This document shows, piece after piece, positions 15,174 through 25,072 of a DNA stretch of 46,419 bases. The stretch spans positions 1-46,419 of the forward strand of contig JAKSJP010000020.1 in assembly GCA_024398105.1 (NCBI GenBank), in the 5' to 3' direction. The number at the start of each line of letters is the position of its first letter. The stretch's first letter is position 1. Origin of the DNA: Bacteroidales bacterium. GTDB lineage: Bacteria; Bacteroidota; Bacteroidia; Bacteroidales; UBA932. Made by a program: the position numbers and the translations under genes. The notes beneath the pieces were generated by a model, which saw only the letters and a program-made list of their open reading frames with translations, ran no database searches and was not told the DNA's origin.

Positions 15174-15755
15174 ATGGAAGTAATCAAGACAGATATTGAG
15201 GGTGTAGTAATCCTCGAACCTCGCGTCTTCTCAGACGCACGCGGATATTTCTTCGAGTCCTTCTCACAGAGGGAATTCGAGGAGAAGGTCCGTAAGATCA
15301 ACTTCGTGCAGGACAACGAGTCGATGTCCTCATATGGTGTGATGCGTGGCCTTCATTTCCAGCGCCCACCATACACCCAGAGCAAGATCGTCCGTTGTGT
15401 CAAGGGCCGTGTCCTCGATGTCGCTGTAGACATCCGCAAGGGCTCGCCTACATACGGAAAGCATGTCGCTGTGGAAATCTCAGAAGAGAACCATAGGCAG
15501 ATATTCATCCCAAGGGGTTTCGCCCACGGCTTTGCAGTGCTTTCGGAGACTGCTGTGTTCCAGTACAAGTGCGACAACTTCTATGCGCCTCAGGCCGATG
15601 GCGGCATCTCCATCATGGACCGGTCGCTCGGAATTGACTGGCAGATTCCGCTCGAGAAAGCAATCCTGAGCGAGAAAGATACAAAGCACGAGCTGCTGAA
15701 GGATTTCGACAGCCCGTTCGACTATGACGTAAACCTCTATCCCGAATTCGAATAG
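15174..15755 (+). CDS. rfbC: dTDP-4-dehydrorhamnose 3,5-epimerase
   Basis: It epimerises C3 and C5 of dTDP-4-keto-6-deoxyglucose. The 193-residue cupin protein has the catalytic histidine in MRGLHFQRPP (H61) and the family segments DARGYFFES and IFIPRGFAHGFAVLSE. It starts at the base after the rfbA stop and ends one base before rfbD. Confidence 0.96.
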   Translation: MEVIKTDIEGVVILEPRVFSDARGYFFESFSQREFEEKVRKINFVQDNESMSSYGVMRGLHFQRPPYTQSKIVRCVKGRVLDVAVDIRKGSPTYGKHVAVEISEENHRQIFIPRGFAHGFAVLSETAVFQYKCDNFYAPQADGGISIMDRSLGIDWQIPLEKAILSEKDTKHELLKDFDSPFDYDVNLYPEFE

Positions 15756-15756
15756 C

Positions 15757-16662
15757 ATGAACATCCTGGTTACCGGAGCCAACGGCCAGCTCGGAAACGA
15801 GATGAGGATCGTCACGGCAGGCTCATCAGACAGATACATATTCACGGACGTCAACCAGGTCGAGGGCCTTGAGACGACGTATCTTGACATCACGGATCTT
15901 GACGCGGTACGTACCATGGTCTCGGAGAATGACGTGAAGGCGATCGTCAACTGTGCCGCATGGACCAATGTGGACGCATGCGAGACAGACCCTGGACTTG
16001 CCGAACTTGCCGAGAAGCTGAATGCCGACGCACCGGAGAACCTTGCGAAGGCCATGAAGGAAGCGGGCGGCCTGCTGGTCCAGATCTCGACCGACTATGT
16101 CTTCGGGAAGGAGCCTTACAACGTCCCTTGCCGCGAGGACCAGAAAGGCACGCCTACCGGCGTCTATGGCCTTACAAAGCTCCACGGAGAGCAAAGGATC
16201 ATGGCAACTGCTCCGGCGTACGTCATAATCCGCACCGCCTGGCTGTATTCGGAGTTCGGCAGGAATTTCTGCAAGACCATGCTCAACCTCACGGCGACCA
16301 AGCCTCAGCTCAAGGTCGTTTTCGACCAGTGCGGAACTCCTACCTATGCCTACGATCTCGCGTGTGTCATCTTCGACATACTGGAGAACCGCAAGTACGA
16401 GGGCAATACAGGCATCTACCACTACTCGAACGAGGGTGTCTGCAGCTGGTATGATTTCACAAAGATGATCGCGGAATACAGCGGTCAGACAGAGTGCGAC
16501 ATCCAGCCTTGCCACAGCAATGAGTTCCCGTCTCCTGTGACGCGTCCGTCTTACTCGGTCCTTGACAAGACCAAGATAAAGGAGACTTTCGGTATCAGCA
16601 TCCCATATTGGACTGACTCACTCAAGAAGTGCATCGCTAATCTCAAAAAGCAGGTTAAATGA
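15757..16662 (+). CDS. rfbD: dTDP-4-dehydrorhamnose reductase
   Basis: It performs the final NAD(P)H-dependent reduction to dTDP-L-rhamnose. The N-terminal Rossmann motif is NILVTGANGQLGNEM, and the catalytic pair is Y-x3-K in YGLTKLHGE. ISTDYVFG and IIRTAWLYSEFG are typical RmlD segments. Its end overlaps the rfbB start by 4 bases (ATGA), indicating translational coupling. Confidence 0.95.
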   Translation: MNILVTGANGQLGNEMRIVTAGSSDRYIFTDVNQVEGLETTYLDITDLDAVRTMVSENDVKAIVNCAAWTNVDACETDPGLAELAEKLNADAPENLAKAMKEAGGLLVQISTDYVFGKEPYNVPCREDQKGTPTGVYGLTKLHGEQRIMATAPAYVIIRTAWLYSEFGRNFCKTMLNLTATKPQLKVVFDQCGTPTYAYDLACVIFDILENRKYEGNTGIYHYSNEGVCSWYDFTKMIAEYSGQTECDIQPCHSNEFPSPVTRPSYSVLDKTKIKETFGISIPYWTDSLKKCIANLKKQVK

Positions 16663-17747
16663 AGAATATCGTCATCACAGGCGGAGCCGGCTTCATCGGC
16701 AGCCATGTCGTAAGACTTTTTGTCAACAAGTATCCCGAGTACAAGATCATTAATCTTGACAAGCTCACCTACGCAGGTAACTTGGCTAACCTCAAGGACA
16801 TCGAGGACAAGCCTAACTATAAGTTCGTAAGGATGGATATCTGCGACTTCGACGCATTCTACAAGCTGATGCAGGACGAGCAGATTGACGGAATCATCCA
16901 TCTCGCAGCGGAGAGCCATGTGGATCGCTCGATCAAGGACCCGTTCACATTCGCGAGGACCAACGTGATGGGCACCCTCAGCCTTCTTCAGGCAGCGAAG
17001 CTCTACTGGGAGTCACTTCCTGAGAAGTACGAGGGCAAGCGCTTCTACCACATCTCGACCGATGAGGTGTACGGCGCGCTGGAATTCGATGACACGCTTT
17101 TTACAGAGGAGACCAAGTACAATCCTCACAGCCCGTACTCAGCAAGCAAGGCCAGCAGTGACCACTTCGTAAGAGCATACCACGATACCTACGGCATGCC
17201 TACTATCGTGACCAACTGCTCTAACAACTACGGTCCGTACCAGTTCCCTGAGAAGCTGATCCCGCTCTTCATCAACAACATCCGTCACCGCAAGCCGCTC
17301 CCTGTCTATGGCAAGGGAGAGAACGTGCGTGACTGGCTCTATGTAGAGGATCACGCGCGTGCGATCGACACCATCTTCCACAACGGAAAGATCGCTGAGA
17401 CCTACAACATCGGCGGCTTCAACGAGTGGAAGAACATCGACATAATCAAGGTGGTGATCAAAACCGTCGACCGTCTTCTCGGCCGCGCCGAAGGAGAAGA
17501 CCTCGATCTCATCACTTACGTCACTGACCGTCTCGGCCACGATGCACGCTACGCCATCGACTCCCGTAAACTCCAGGCAGAGCTCGGCTGGGAGCCAAGC
17601 CTGCAGTTCGAGGAAGGCATCGAGAAGACCGTCAGATGGTATCTCGATAACGAGGAGTGGATGGACAACATCACTTCAGGCGATTACGAGAAGTACTACG
17701 ACGAAATGTATGCTACTTCACTTCCAGTACGACCACTGAAGCAGTAG
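16659..17747 (+). CDS. rfbB: dTDP-glucose 4,6-dehydratase
   Basis: It converts dTDP-glucose to dTDP-4-keto-6-deoxyglucose, the second step of the pathway. The 362-residue extended SDR protein shows [11 protein letters not shown] at the N-terminus, [18 protein letters not shown] with the catalytic acidic pair, and Y-x3-K in [20 protein letters not shown]. The last 35 bases overlap the 3' end of the convergent arabinofuranosidase gene. No terminator separates the two. Confidence 0.96.
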   Translation: MKNIVITGGAGFIGSHVVRLFVNKYPEYKIINLDKLTYAGNLANLKDIEDKPNYKFVRMDICDFDAFYKLMQDEQIDGIIHLAAESHVDRSIKDPFTFARTNVMGTLSLLQAAKLYWESLPEKYEGKRFYHISTDEVYGALEFDDTLFTEETKYNPHSPYSASKASSDHFVRAYHDTYGMPTIVTNCSNNYGPYQFPEKLIPLFINNIRHRKPLPVYGKGENVRDWLYVEDHARAIDTIFHNGKIAETYNIGGFNEWKNIDIIKVVIKTVDRLLGRAEGEDLDLITYVTDRLGHDARYAIDSRKLQAELGWEPSLQFEEGIEKTVRWYLDNEEWMDNITSGDYEKYYDEMYATSLPVRPLKQ

Positions 17748-19266
17748 GGAGGGTGAGCGAGATCTTGCCGTTTGAGACCTTGATGTTCTTCATTGCTACA
17801 GGCTTCACTGTATCGCCCTTGCCGCCGAAGTCGTTGTAGGCCTGGATTGAGACCTTGCCGTCCTTGCCGTCGCCACGGAGGATCTCTCCTGTGACAGATG
17901 CAGGCTTGAGCTCGTCAAAGGCGATCTCGACAGTCTGCTCCTTGGTGAGGGAGGTGTTCACGAGCGAGATGTGGTAGGCGTCAGACTTCGATGCGCTGAT
18001 GCTGATCTCAGGATAGATGTCGCCGGTAGGTGCGGTCGTGAATTCTGTAGAGTAGACTGTAGGAACGTATGTGGCGTCCTGGTGTACGTTGTACATCCTG
18101 AACACATGGTAGCTAGGTGTAAGGATCATCTCGCTGCCCTGGGTAAGGATCATAGACTGGAGCACATTGACGATCTGAGCGATGTTGGCCATCTTGAGAC
18201 GGTCTGTGTGTGCGTGGAAGAGGTTGAGTGACATACCTGCTACAAGAGCGTCTCTCATTGTGTTCTGCTGATAGAGGTGGCCAGGGTTTGTGCCAGGCTC
18301 TACGTCGAACCAAGTTCCCCACTCGTCGAGGAGGAGACCTACGGTCTTCTTAGGGTCGTAGATGTCCATGATAGCGGCATGGTTCTTCACGATCTGGTCG
18401 ATCCTATAGGCTCTTCCGAGGGTGTTCTTGTACTCCTCGAGGGTGAAGTTGAGGGCAGGGCCCTTGCTTCCGTTCCAGCCCTTGACTGTGTAGAAATGGA
18501 GAGAAAGACCGTCCATCTCCTTGCCTGTAGCCTTCTGCATGAGGGTTCTTGTCCAGTCGTAGTCATCCTCGCTTGAGCCGCTGGCAACCTTGTAGAGCTC
18601 GTTGCCGTTGTACTCACGGCAGTATACTGCATATCTTCTGAAGAGGTCTGAATAGTACTCAGGGGTCATGTTTCCGCCGCATCCCCAGCTCTCGTTACCG
18701 ATGCCGAGATACTTTACTTTCCATGGTTCCTTGCGGCCGTTCTTCGCGCGGAGCTCAGCCATGGTACCCTTGTCCGCGGTCATATACTCGACCCACTTCG
18801 CAAGCTCTTCCACTGTACCAGAACCGACGTTGCCGGAGATGTATGGCTGGGTGTTGATGAGCTCGCAGAGGTTGAGGAACTCGTGTGTTCCGAAGGAGTT
18901 GTCCTCGATGGTGCCGCCCCAGTTTGAGTTCAGTACCTTTGTACGCTGCTCGACGGGTCCGATGCCTTCCATCCAGTGGTATTCATCGGCGAAGCATCCG
19001 CCTGGCCAGCGCAGTACAGGAACCTTGAGGTCCTGGAGAGCCTTTACGAGGTCCTTGCGGTAGCCGTCGATGTTAGGTATGCTTGAATCCTTGCCGACCC
19101 AGATTCCGTCATAGATACATCTTCCGAGATGTTCTGAGAACTGGCCGTAGATCTCGGCTGGAATGACTGGCTGGTCCTTTGCAGTCTCATGGACAGAAAC
19201 CTTTACCTGTGCGAAACCGGTAACGGAAAGGGCAGAGACCGCAGCAGCGATGATAAACTTCTTCAT
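17713..19266 (-). CDS. Secreted alpha-L-arabinofuranosidase, GH51 family
   Basis: It is expected to release terminal arabinose from plant arabinan or arabinoxylan in the periplasm or outside the cell. The 517-residue protein has a signal peptide (residues 1-19, ending GFA). The retaining GH51 residues are clear: acid/base E192 in [11 protein letters not shown] and nucleophile E315 in [25 protein letters not shown] is also diagnostic. It starts 12 bases after rodA on the same strand, so it is probably cotranscribed with the cell-elongation genes, an odd setting for a plant-glycan enzyme. No SusCD, arabinose catabolic gene or regulator adjoins. Its 3' end overlaps rfbB by 35 bases on the opposite strand. 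Confidence 0.93.
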   Translation of the reverse strand: MKKFIIAAAVSALSVTGFAQVKVSVHETAKDQPVIPAEIYGQFSEHLGRCIYDGIWVGKDSSIPNIDGYRKDLVKALQDLKVPVLRWPGGCFADEYHWMEGIGPVEQRTKVLNSNWGGTIEDNSFGTHEFLNLCELINTQPYISGNVGSGTVEELAKWVEYMTADKGTMAELRAKNGRKEPWKVKYLGIGNESWGCGGNMTPEYYSDLFRRYAVYCREYNGNELYKVASGSSEDDYDWTRTLMQKATGKEMDGLSLHFYTVKGWNGSKGPALNFTLEEYKNTLGRAYRIDQIVKNHAAIMDIYDPKKTVGLLLDEWGTWFDVEPGTNPGHLYQQNTMRDALVAGMSLNLFHAHTDRLKMANIAQIVNVLQSMILTQGSEMILTPSYHVFRMYNVHQDATYVPTVYSTEFTTAPTGDIYPEISISASKSDAYHISLVNTSLTKEQTVEIAFDELKPASVTGEILRGDGKDGKVSIQAYNDFGGKGDTVKPVAMKNIKVSNGKISLTLPTASVVVLEVK

Positions 19267-19278
19267 ATACTATCTGGC

Positions 19279-20802
19279 TTAAAAATATTTCTTCTCTTCG
19301 TGGTGCAGCGCGATGAAGATGAACAGCAGCACCGTGAAAGACCACAGCGACGATCCTCCATAGCTCATCAGAGGCAGCGGGATTCCGATCACAGGCATGA
19401 GCCCGACGGTCATTCCGACATTGATGAAAAGGTGCATGAAGAAACAGCCGGCGACGCAGTATCCATATATGCGTGTGAAGTGCTCGCGGCAGCTTTCCGC
19501 ATCCCTGATGATCCTTGAGATCAGCAGGGCGTAGAGCAGGATCACGACGAAGCAGCCTACGAATCCCCACTCCTCACCGACGGTGCAGAATATGAAGTCC
19601 GTGCTCTGCTCAGGCACGAATCCGTAGGTCGTCTGGGTTCCGTTGAGGAATCCTTTCCCGAAGAATCCGCCGGAACCGATCGCGATCATGGACTGATGTA
19701 CGTTGTAGCCCACTCCGGCAAGGTCTTCCTTCATTCCCAGGAGGACCTCGATACGCGAGCGCTGGTGGTCCTGAAGGACATCGTTGAATATGAATTCAGT
19801 CGAATATGACAGGAACAGACCTGCGAGGAACGCGAGGACTGACAGTCCGATGAAGGTGTTCTTCTCGATGTAGGACTTGCGGAGGAGATATGGCATGAAC
19901 CCGAAAGCGACGAGGAGCAGGATGTAGAGAGGCCTGATCCTGAGCATCCATGGTGCCCTCGCGGAGTAGCGGATCGCATCGGCGACCATAGGGTCGACGT
20001 CCTTGATGACGGACGCACCGGGTACCATGGTCTCGAGAATCGAGTTCCAAAGCCATGGGAACAGGGCGACGCCGAGTATTATGCCGATGAATATCAGCAG
20101 CCAGTGCATGCTGCGTCGGGCGTTGGCGGCGTTGAAGAGCAGGATGGCGCTCAGGAGAACCGCGACGGCCGTGTATGTCGATGTCGTAAGGGTCAGGATG
20201 AAGAGGAGGATGGTCATTCCGATCAGGACTATGAACCAGCCTGAAAGGCCTTCCCTGTAGAGCATGAAGACGAATCCCACATAGACGAGGGCCGAGCCTG
20301 TCTCGCTCTCTGCGAGGATTACCAGGAACGGCAGTCCGATTATGGCGAGAGTGATGAGGAAGTCCTTGATATTGCTTATCTTATAGTTGCTTCGGCTCAT
20401 TATGAAGGCCAGCACCAGCGAGGTCGTTATCTTGGAGACCTCGGCCGGTTGGAACTTGACCGGACCGAATTCGAACCACGAATGGGATCCTTTGGTCTCC
20501 GTTCCGAGGAAGATTACCGCGACAAGCAGCACCAGCACTCCCATGTACATTATGATCGACCCTGTCTCCCATAGTCGGGACGGCAGGACAAAGAGGATCA
20601 GCGAGGCGAGCCCGAAGGCTGTGAGTATCCAGACGAACTGCTTTCCGCAACGGAAGTTCCAGTCGAGGATGGATGAAGGGTCGGAAGAATGGATCGAGGC
20701 ATAGATGTTCATCCAGCCGATGAAGACCAGAAGCAGGTACATTATCACCAGCTTCCAGTCAAACGACTGACTTAAACTTCTTCCTTTGAACGTCTTGTCC
20801 AT
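19279..20802 (-). CDS. rodA: RodA, SEDS-family peptidoglycan glycosyltransferase
   Basis: RodA polymerises lipid II into glycan strands during side-wall growth, working with PBP2. The 507-residue protein is highly hydrophobic with about ten membrane spans. It has the SEDS segments FQPAEVSKITTSLVLA, ESETGSALVYVG and, near the C-terminus, MTVGLMPVIGIPLPLMSYGGSS. It is longer than the E. coli protein (370 residues); the extra length sits around the large mid-protein loop. It starts one base after mrdA ends. Confidence 0.95.
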   Translation of the reverse strand: MDKTFKGRSLSQSFDWKLVIMYLLLVFIGWMNIYASIHSSDPSSILDWNFRCGKQFVWILTAFGLASLILFVLPSRLWETGSIIMYMGVLVLLVAVIFLGTETKGSHSWFEFGPVKFQPAEVSKITTSLVLAFIMSRSNYKISNIKDFLITLAIIGLPFLVILAESETGSALVYVGFVFMLYREGLSGWFIVLIGMTILLFILTLTTSTYTAVAVLLSAILLFNAANARRSMHWLLIFIGIILGVALFPWLWNSILETMVPGASVIKDVDPMVADAIRYSARAPWMLRIRPLYILLLVAFGFMPYLLRKSYIEKNTFIGLSVLAFLAGLFLSYSTEFIFNDVLQDHQRSRIEVLLGMKEDLAGVGYNVHQSMIAIGSGGFFGKGFLNGTQTTYGFVPEQSTDFIFCTVGEEWGFVGCFVVILLYALLISRIIRDAESCREHFTRIYGYCVAGCFFMHLFINVGMTVGLMPVIGIPLPLMSYGGSSLWSFTVLLFIFIALHHEEKKYF

Positions 20803-20803
20803 C

Positions 20804-22636
20804 CTAGTCCTTCTTTACTCTTGACATGAGGTTTCCGTCCATCACTCTCTTCTCGAGATCTGCACGCTTGACCTCTCCGTTGAGGTATTTCTCTATCATA
20901 AGCGAAGCGATTGGCGCCGCCCAGGTCGCACCGAAACCGGCGTTCTCGACATAGGCTGCAACCGCGATCTTCGGGTTGTCCTTAGGGGCGAAGCAGATAA
21001 ACACGGAGTTGTCCGCTCCACGAGGGTTCTGCGCGGTTCCGGTCTTTCCGCAGATGTCAAGACCTTCGACTGCCGCCACATGGGCTGTACCGCCGGCTCC
21101 CGCAGGGGCGTTGACGGCCTTCCACATACCGCCGCGCACCTTCTGGAACTGGGTCGTATCGACCATGGTATAGTTCCTCTCCTTGAACCTGTCGTCGATC
21201 TTGACGTTCTCTGATTCCTTGATGATGTGAGGAATGTAGTAATATCCGTTGTTCGCCACGGTGGCGCTGAGGTTTGCGATCTGGAGAGGGGTCACACCGA
21301 TCTCGCCCTGTCCGATCGAGAGGGAGATGATCGTGGTGAACTTCCATCCGTTCTTTCCGTAGATCCTGTCGTAGTAGTTCGAGGTAGGGATGTTTCCACC
21401 GAGTTCGGCAGGGAAGTCACTGCCCAGCTTGTGGCCGAATCCGAAGCTCATCACATACTCTCTCCACTTGGTGAAGGAATCCTGGATGGAATCGTATTTC
21501 CTGTTCTCAAGGATGTTCTTCAGCACGTAGCAGAAGTATCCGTTGCAGGACATCATGACCGCGTCCTCGAGGATGAGCGGAGAACGGTGTCCGTGGCATC
21601 CGAGCTTGCGGTTACCGTACGGGTAGCCATGGTTGCAAGGATATGCGTACTCAGGCTTGAGCACTCCTTCCTCGAGGCCAATGAGGCCGTTGACGAGCTT
21701 GAATACCGAGCCTGGAGGGTATGAGGCCTGCACGGCACGGTTGAACATAGGCTTGTATGGATCCTTGATGATGTCGTTGTAGTGCTTGCTGATGTCGGCG
21801 AGCATCTCTACGTCGATACCCGGGCTTGAGACCAGCGAAAGGATCTCTCCGGTCGATGGCTCGATGGCCACGAGGGATCCTACCTTGTTCTTCATCAGCT
21901 CCTGTCCGTACTGCTGGAGGACGGCGTCGATGGTCGTGTAGACGTCGTTGCCAGGAACGGCCTCCTTGTCGTAGGCGCCGTTCTCGTAGGCCGACTCGAT
22001 CTGGTTCTTCGAGTTACGCAGATAGATATGATAGCCCTTCTCGCCCTTGAGCTCCTGTTCCATGGCAGCTTCGATTCCGGTCTTCCCGGCGTAGTCACCG
22101 CTTCGGTACTCAGGATGGCTCTTGAGGAAGCTGGCGTCGACCTCGGACACATATCCGAGAAGGTTTCCGCCGGCGTTGAAAGGATAGTCACGTATGCTTC
22201 GCGCGAGTCCCTTGAAACCCGGGAACTTATACTGGACCTCCGAGAATCTCATGTATGACTCTGACGGGATCTGCTTGATCATGGTCATCGACTGGTAGCC
22301 GATCCTGCTTCTGTTGCGGGCATATTCCTTCATCTTGTCACGGATGAAATCCTCGCTGACATTGAGGATCTGGGCAAGCATGACCGTGTCGAACGGCTGG
22401 ACCTCCCTAGGCGTCACAAGGATGTCATAGGCGACCTTGTTGGATACGATGATCTTTCCGTTCCTGTCGTAGATGGTGCCGCGGGTAGGGTAGATGACGT
22501 CATAGACCATCGAGTTGTTGGTCGCGTCCTCCTTGTATCCGTTGTCAAACACCTGGATGAAGAAGATCTTCGTCAGCAGGATGCCGACGGCTACAAAAAG
22601 GCCTATGAGCAGCTTTGAGGACTTCTGGATCTCCAT
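20804..22636 (-). CDS. mrdA: Penicillin-binding protein 2, elongation transpeptidase
   Basis: This class B PBP crosslinks side-wall peptidoglycan. The 610-residue protein has an N-terminal membrane anchor (about 9-28) and the pedestal-domain motif TRGTIYDRNGKIIVSN. The transpeptidase motifs are SVFK (S310, in SYPPGSVFKLVNG), SCN (VMMSCNGYF) and KTG (K531, in CGKTGTAQNPRG). It sits between mreD and rodA, the standard elongasome partner order, with gaps of 1-2 bases. Confidence 0.95.
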   Translation of the reverse strand: MEIQKSSKLLIGLFVAVGILLTKIFFIQVFDNGYKEDATNNSMVYDVIYPTRGTIYDRNGKIIVSNKVAYDILVTPREVQPFDTVMLAQILNVSEDFIRDKMKEYARNRSRIGYQSMTMIKQIPSESYMRFSEVQYKFPGFKGLARSIRDYPFNAGGNLLGYVSEVDASFLKSHPEYRSGDYAGKTGIEAAMEQELKGEKGYHIYLRNSKNQIESAYENGAYDKEAVPGNDVYTTIDAVLQQYGQELMKNKVGSLVAIEPSTGEILSLVSSPGIDVEMLADISKHYNDIIKDPYKPMFNRAVQASYPPGSVFKLVNGLIGLEEGVLKPEYAYPCNHGYPYGNRKLGCHGHRSPLILEDAVMMSCNGYFCYVLKNILENRKYDSIQDSFTKWREYVMSFGFGHKLGSDFPAELGGNIPTSNYYDRIYGKNGWKFTTIISLSIGQGEIGVTPLQIANLSATVANNGYYYIPHIIKESENVKIDDRFKERNYTMVDTTQFQKVRGGMWKAVNAPAGAGGTAHVAAVEGLDICGKTGTAQNPRGADNSVFICFAPKDNPKIAVAAYVENAGFGATWAAPIASLMIEKYLNGEVKRADLEKRVMDGNLMSRVKKD

Positions 22637-22638
22637 CT

Positions 22639-23148
22639 CTACCTCCTTTCCTCAGAAGTGAGGATGTCAACAATGAAGACGGAAAGGGCACTGCCTGCCA
22701 GGAGCGAGCAGGCGAATCTCAGGATGTTGAAGATGAACGGTCTGGCTCCTGCGCCGTCTGCGATGATGTAGACAAGCAGGAAGAGAGACTGTACAAGTAC
22801 GATCGAGAATATTACTTTTCCGATACCGTATTTCCTGATGGAGATGCTGTCCTCCCTGACGAGAGGCTCTTCTCCGAAGACGAACCTGATGACATGCTCC
22901 CTTGCCGCAGCGACAGGGACGAGGGCAAGTATGTTGAGACCTATGACTCCTTCTGCCATGAAATCAACCATGAACCCGGTCGCGAAGGCGATCAGAAGCG
23001 AGCTGGTCGTGCTGAACTTTGTCGGAATGCAGAGGACCAGGGCCGGAAGTATCGACAGCATCACATATGCGGACAGGTTGAACCATTCGCAGATGAGGAC
23101 CTGGGCGATCACCAGGAGTATGTAGTAGAGGAAGAAATTCTGTTTCAT
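22639..23148 (-). CDS. mreD: Rod shape-determining protein MreD
   Basis: The 169-residue protein is almost entirely hydrophobic with about five membrane spans. It has the short family features YILLVIAQVLICEWFNL and an internal GFMVDFMAEGVIG. MreD is a poorly conserved inner-membrane member of the elongasome, and recognition rests largely on its position between mreC and mrdA, with one-to-two-base gaps. Confidence 0.88.
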   Translation of the reverse strand: MKQNFFLYYILLVIAQVLICEWFNLSAYVMLSILPALVLCIPTKFSTTSSLLIAFATGFMVDFMAEGVIGLNILALVPVAAAREHVIRFVFGEEPLVREDSISIRKYGIGKVIFSIVLVQSLFLLVYIIADGAGARPFIFNILRFACSLLAGSALSVFIVDILTSEERR

Positions 23149-23149
23149 G

Positions 23150-23986
23150 CTACCTGCCTCCCTTCTTGTTCTCTAATTCGTTTATCTCGCCCTTTCCGAT
23201 GTTGGTCGCAAGGACTACATATCTCACGTCGTTGAAGCCCTGGAGCAGCCTGACCTTGATGTCGTAGGTCGCACCGTTCACGATCTTCGAGTCTCCTGCG
23301 ATTCCCAGTGGGATGTCGGCAGGGAAGATGGATGAGAAACCGCTGGTGTAGACTGTGTCTCCCGGCTCGAACCTGCACTGGAGAGGGATCTCCCTGAGGA
23401 CTGCCCCGTTGGAAGAGACACCGTCCCACGAGAGAGGTCCGACAGACCCCTGTTCTCCTCCGATCCTCGCACTGATGTTGAGGTCTGAGTTCATGAGCGA
23501 CACGGCGTAGGAGTAGTGCCTGCTGACCGTGTCCACGATGCCGATCACACCCTGTGAGGTGATGATCGCCGACTGAGGGACGACTCCGTCCTCGGATCCC
23601 TGTCCGAGGATGAGATAGTTATGCTGCTTGTTGCGGCTGATCTTCACGATCGAAGCCGGCATGTAACGGAATCCGTCGACCGATGTGTAGTTCGACACGA
23701 TGGAATCCATCCTGTGCCTGTCGTCTTCGCTCTGGTATGCCTTGAGCGCCTTGAGCAGCTCGAAGTTCTCCAGGCGGAGCTGGTCGTTAGTCTCGCGAAG
23801 GGAGAAATACTCTGAGACAGACCTTCCGATGCCCCAGATGCCACCCATTACGGCATGCTTCTGCTTCGAAAGGAAGAAGTGCTGGGTGATTCCGTTGTGC
23901 TGGAGCATATTGAGTGCAGCAATCTCCATCGCTATGAAGATTGCTGCATCAATTAGTAATCTGTAGATTCCTCTCTTCTCCGCCAT
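23150..23986 (-). CDS. mreC: Rod shape-determining protein MreC
   Basis: The 278-residue periplasmic scaffold protein has one N-terminal membrane span (about 10-28). A coiled-coil region follows (SLRETNDQLRLENFELLKALK), then the beta-rich MreC domain containing GVVPQSAIITSQGVIGIV and GDTVYTSGFSSIFPADIPLG. It activates PBP2-RodA. Its start codon overlaps the mreB stop by one base (TAATG). Confidence 0.94.
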   Translation of the reverse strand: MAEKRGIYRLLIDAAIFIAMEIAALNMLQHNGITQHFFLSKQKHAVMGGIWGIGRSVSEYFSLRETNDQLRLENFELLKALKAYQSEDDRHRMDSIVSNYTSVDGFRYMPASIVKISRNKQHNYLILGQGSEDGVVPQSAIITSQGVIGIVDTVSRHYSYAVSLMNSDLNISARIGGEQGSVGPLSWDGVSSNGAVLREIPLQCRFEPGDTVYTSGFSSIFPADIPLGIAGDSKIVNGATYDIKVRLLQGFNDVRYVVLATNIGKGEINELENKKGGR

Positions 23987-25008
23987 TATCTCATCAGGAA
24001 CGAGTAGTTGTCAGAGTTCTTGAGAGCGAGACAGGTGCCTCGTGCCACTGCGCGGAGTGGGTCCTCAGCGACGTGGAAAGGAATGTTCACCTTCTCGGAG
24101 AATCTCTGGGCAAGGCCCCTGAGGAGTGCACCGCCACCTGAAAGGAAGATACCGTTGTCGACGATATCCGAGTAGAGCTCAGGTGGAGTCTGTTCGAGGA
24201 CGTGGAGGATTGCTGACTCGAGCTTTGAGATCGACTTGTCAAGACAGTGCGCGATCTCCTGGTAGGTCACTCTTGCCTCGACAGGATGGGCTGTCATGAG
24301 GTTAGGACCCTTTACTACGTAAGGCTCCGGCTCCTCCTCGAGGTTAGGGATCACCGCACCTACCGCCCACTTGATCTTCTCGGCTGTGATCTCACCGATC
24401 CTGACGTTGTGCTGCTGACGGAGGTAGTACTGGATGTCGTTGGTGAACTCGTCACCTGCTGTCTTGATACTTTCCTGGACTACGATGCCACCGAGGGAGA
24501 TGACTGCGATCTCAGCGGTACCACCGCCTATGTCGACTACCATGTTACCCTTTGGCGCCTCGACGTCGAGACCGATACCGAGTGCTGCTGCCATAGGCTC
24601 GTAGATAAGATATACCTCGCGGCCGCCGGCGTGCTCAGATGAATCGCGGACAGCTCGGATCTCGACTTCAGTTGAACCTGAAGGGATGCCGATCACCATC
24701 TTGAGGTTAGGGGTGAAAAGTGATTTCTTCTTGCTGTTTACCTGCTTGATGAAGCCTTTGATCATCTGCTCTGCGGCGTTGAAGTCGGCGATGACACCAC
24801 CCTTGAGAGGACGGATTGTCTTGATGCCGGGATTGGTCTTCTCCTGCATCAGCTTCGCCTTCTGGCCGAGAGCGATCAACTTTCCGGTATTGTTATCTAG
24901 CGCGACGATGCTTGGCTCGTCGAGAACAATCTGGTCGTTCTGGAAGATGACGGTGTTGGCTGTTCCTAAGTCAACTGCAAGTTCCTGCGTTAAAAACGAG
25001 AATGCCAT
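23986..25008 (-). CDS. mreB: Rod shape-determining protein MreB
   Basis: This actin homologue forms membrane-associated filaments that guide cell elongation. The 340-residue protein has the phosphate-1 motif AVDLGTANTVI, the phosphate-2 motif MVVDIGGGTAEIAVI and the adenosine motif FLSGGGALLRGL, in order. The N-terminus AFSFLTQELAVDLG suits membrane binding. It heads the mreB-mreC-mreD-mrdA-rodA operon behind a consensus -7 element. Confidence 0.96.
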   Translation of the reverse strand: MAFSFLTQELAVDLGTANTVIFQNDQIVLDEPSIVALDNNTGKLIALGQKAKLMQEKTNPGIKTIRPLKGGVIADFNAAEQMIKGFIKQVNSKKKSLFTPNLKMVIGIPSGSTEVEIRAVRDSSEHAGGREVYLIYEPMAAALGIGLDVEAPKGNMVVDIGGGTAEIAVISLGGIVVQESIKTAGDEFTNDIQYYLRQQHNVRIGEITAEKIKWAVGAVIPNLEEEPEPYVVKGPNLMTAHPVEARVTYQEIAHCLDKSISKLESAILHVLEQTPPELYSDIVDNGIFLSGGGALLRGLAQRFSEKVNIPFHVAEDPLRAVARGTCLALKNSDNYSFLMR

Positions 25009-25045
25009 ATTCTGCTGCTTTGTCTATTAAATTTCTTAAAGTTCT

Positions 25046-25053
25046 CAAAAGTA
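25046..25053 (-). promoter_or_regulatory. -7 promoter element of the mreB operon
   Basis: The minus strand reads TACTTTTG, an exact TAnnTTTG match 37 bases before the mreB ATG. No strong TTTG partner is seen at the usual distance. It lies beside the oppositely facing ispD element at 25065-25072. Confidence 0.65.
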
Positions 25054-25064
25054 CGAAAAAAAAG

Positions 25065-25072
25065 TAAATTTG
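25065..25072 (+). promoter_or_regulatory. -7 promoter element of ispD
   Basis: TAAATTTG matches TAnnTTTG and ends 21 bases before the ATG at 25094. This argues against the longer TTG start at 25070, which lies inside the element. Confidence 0.65.
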
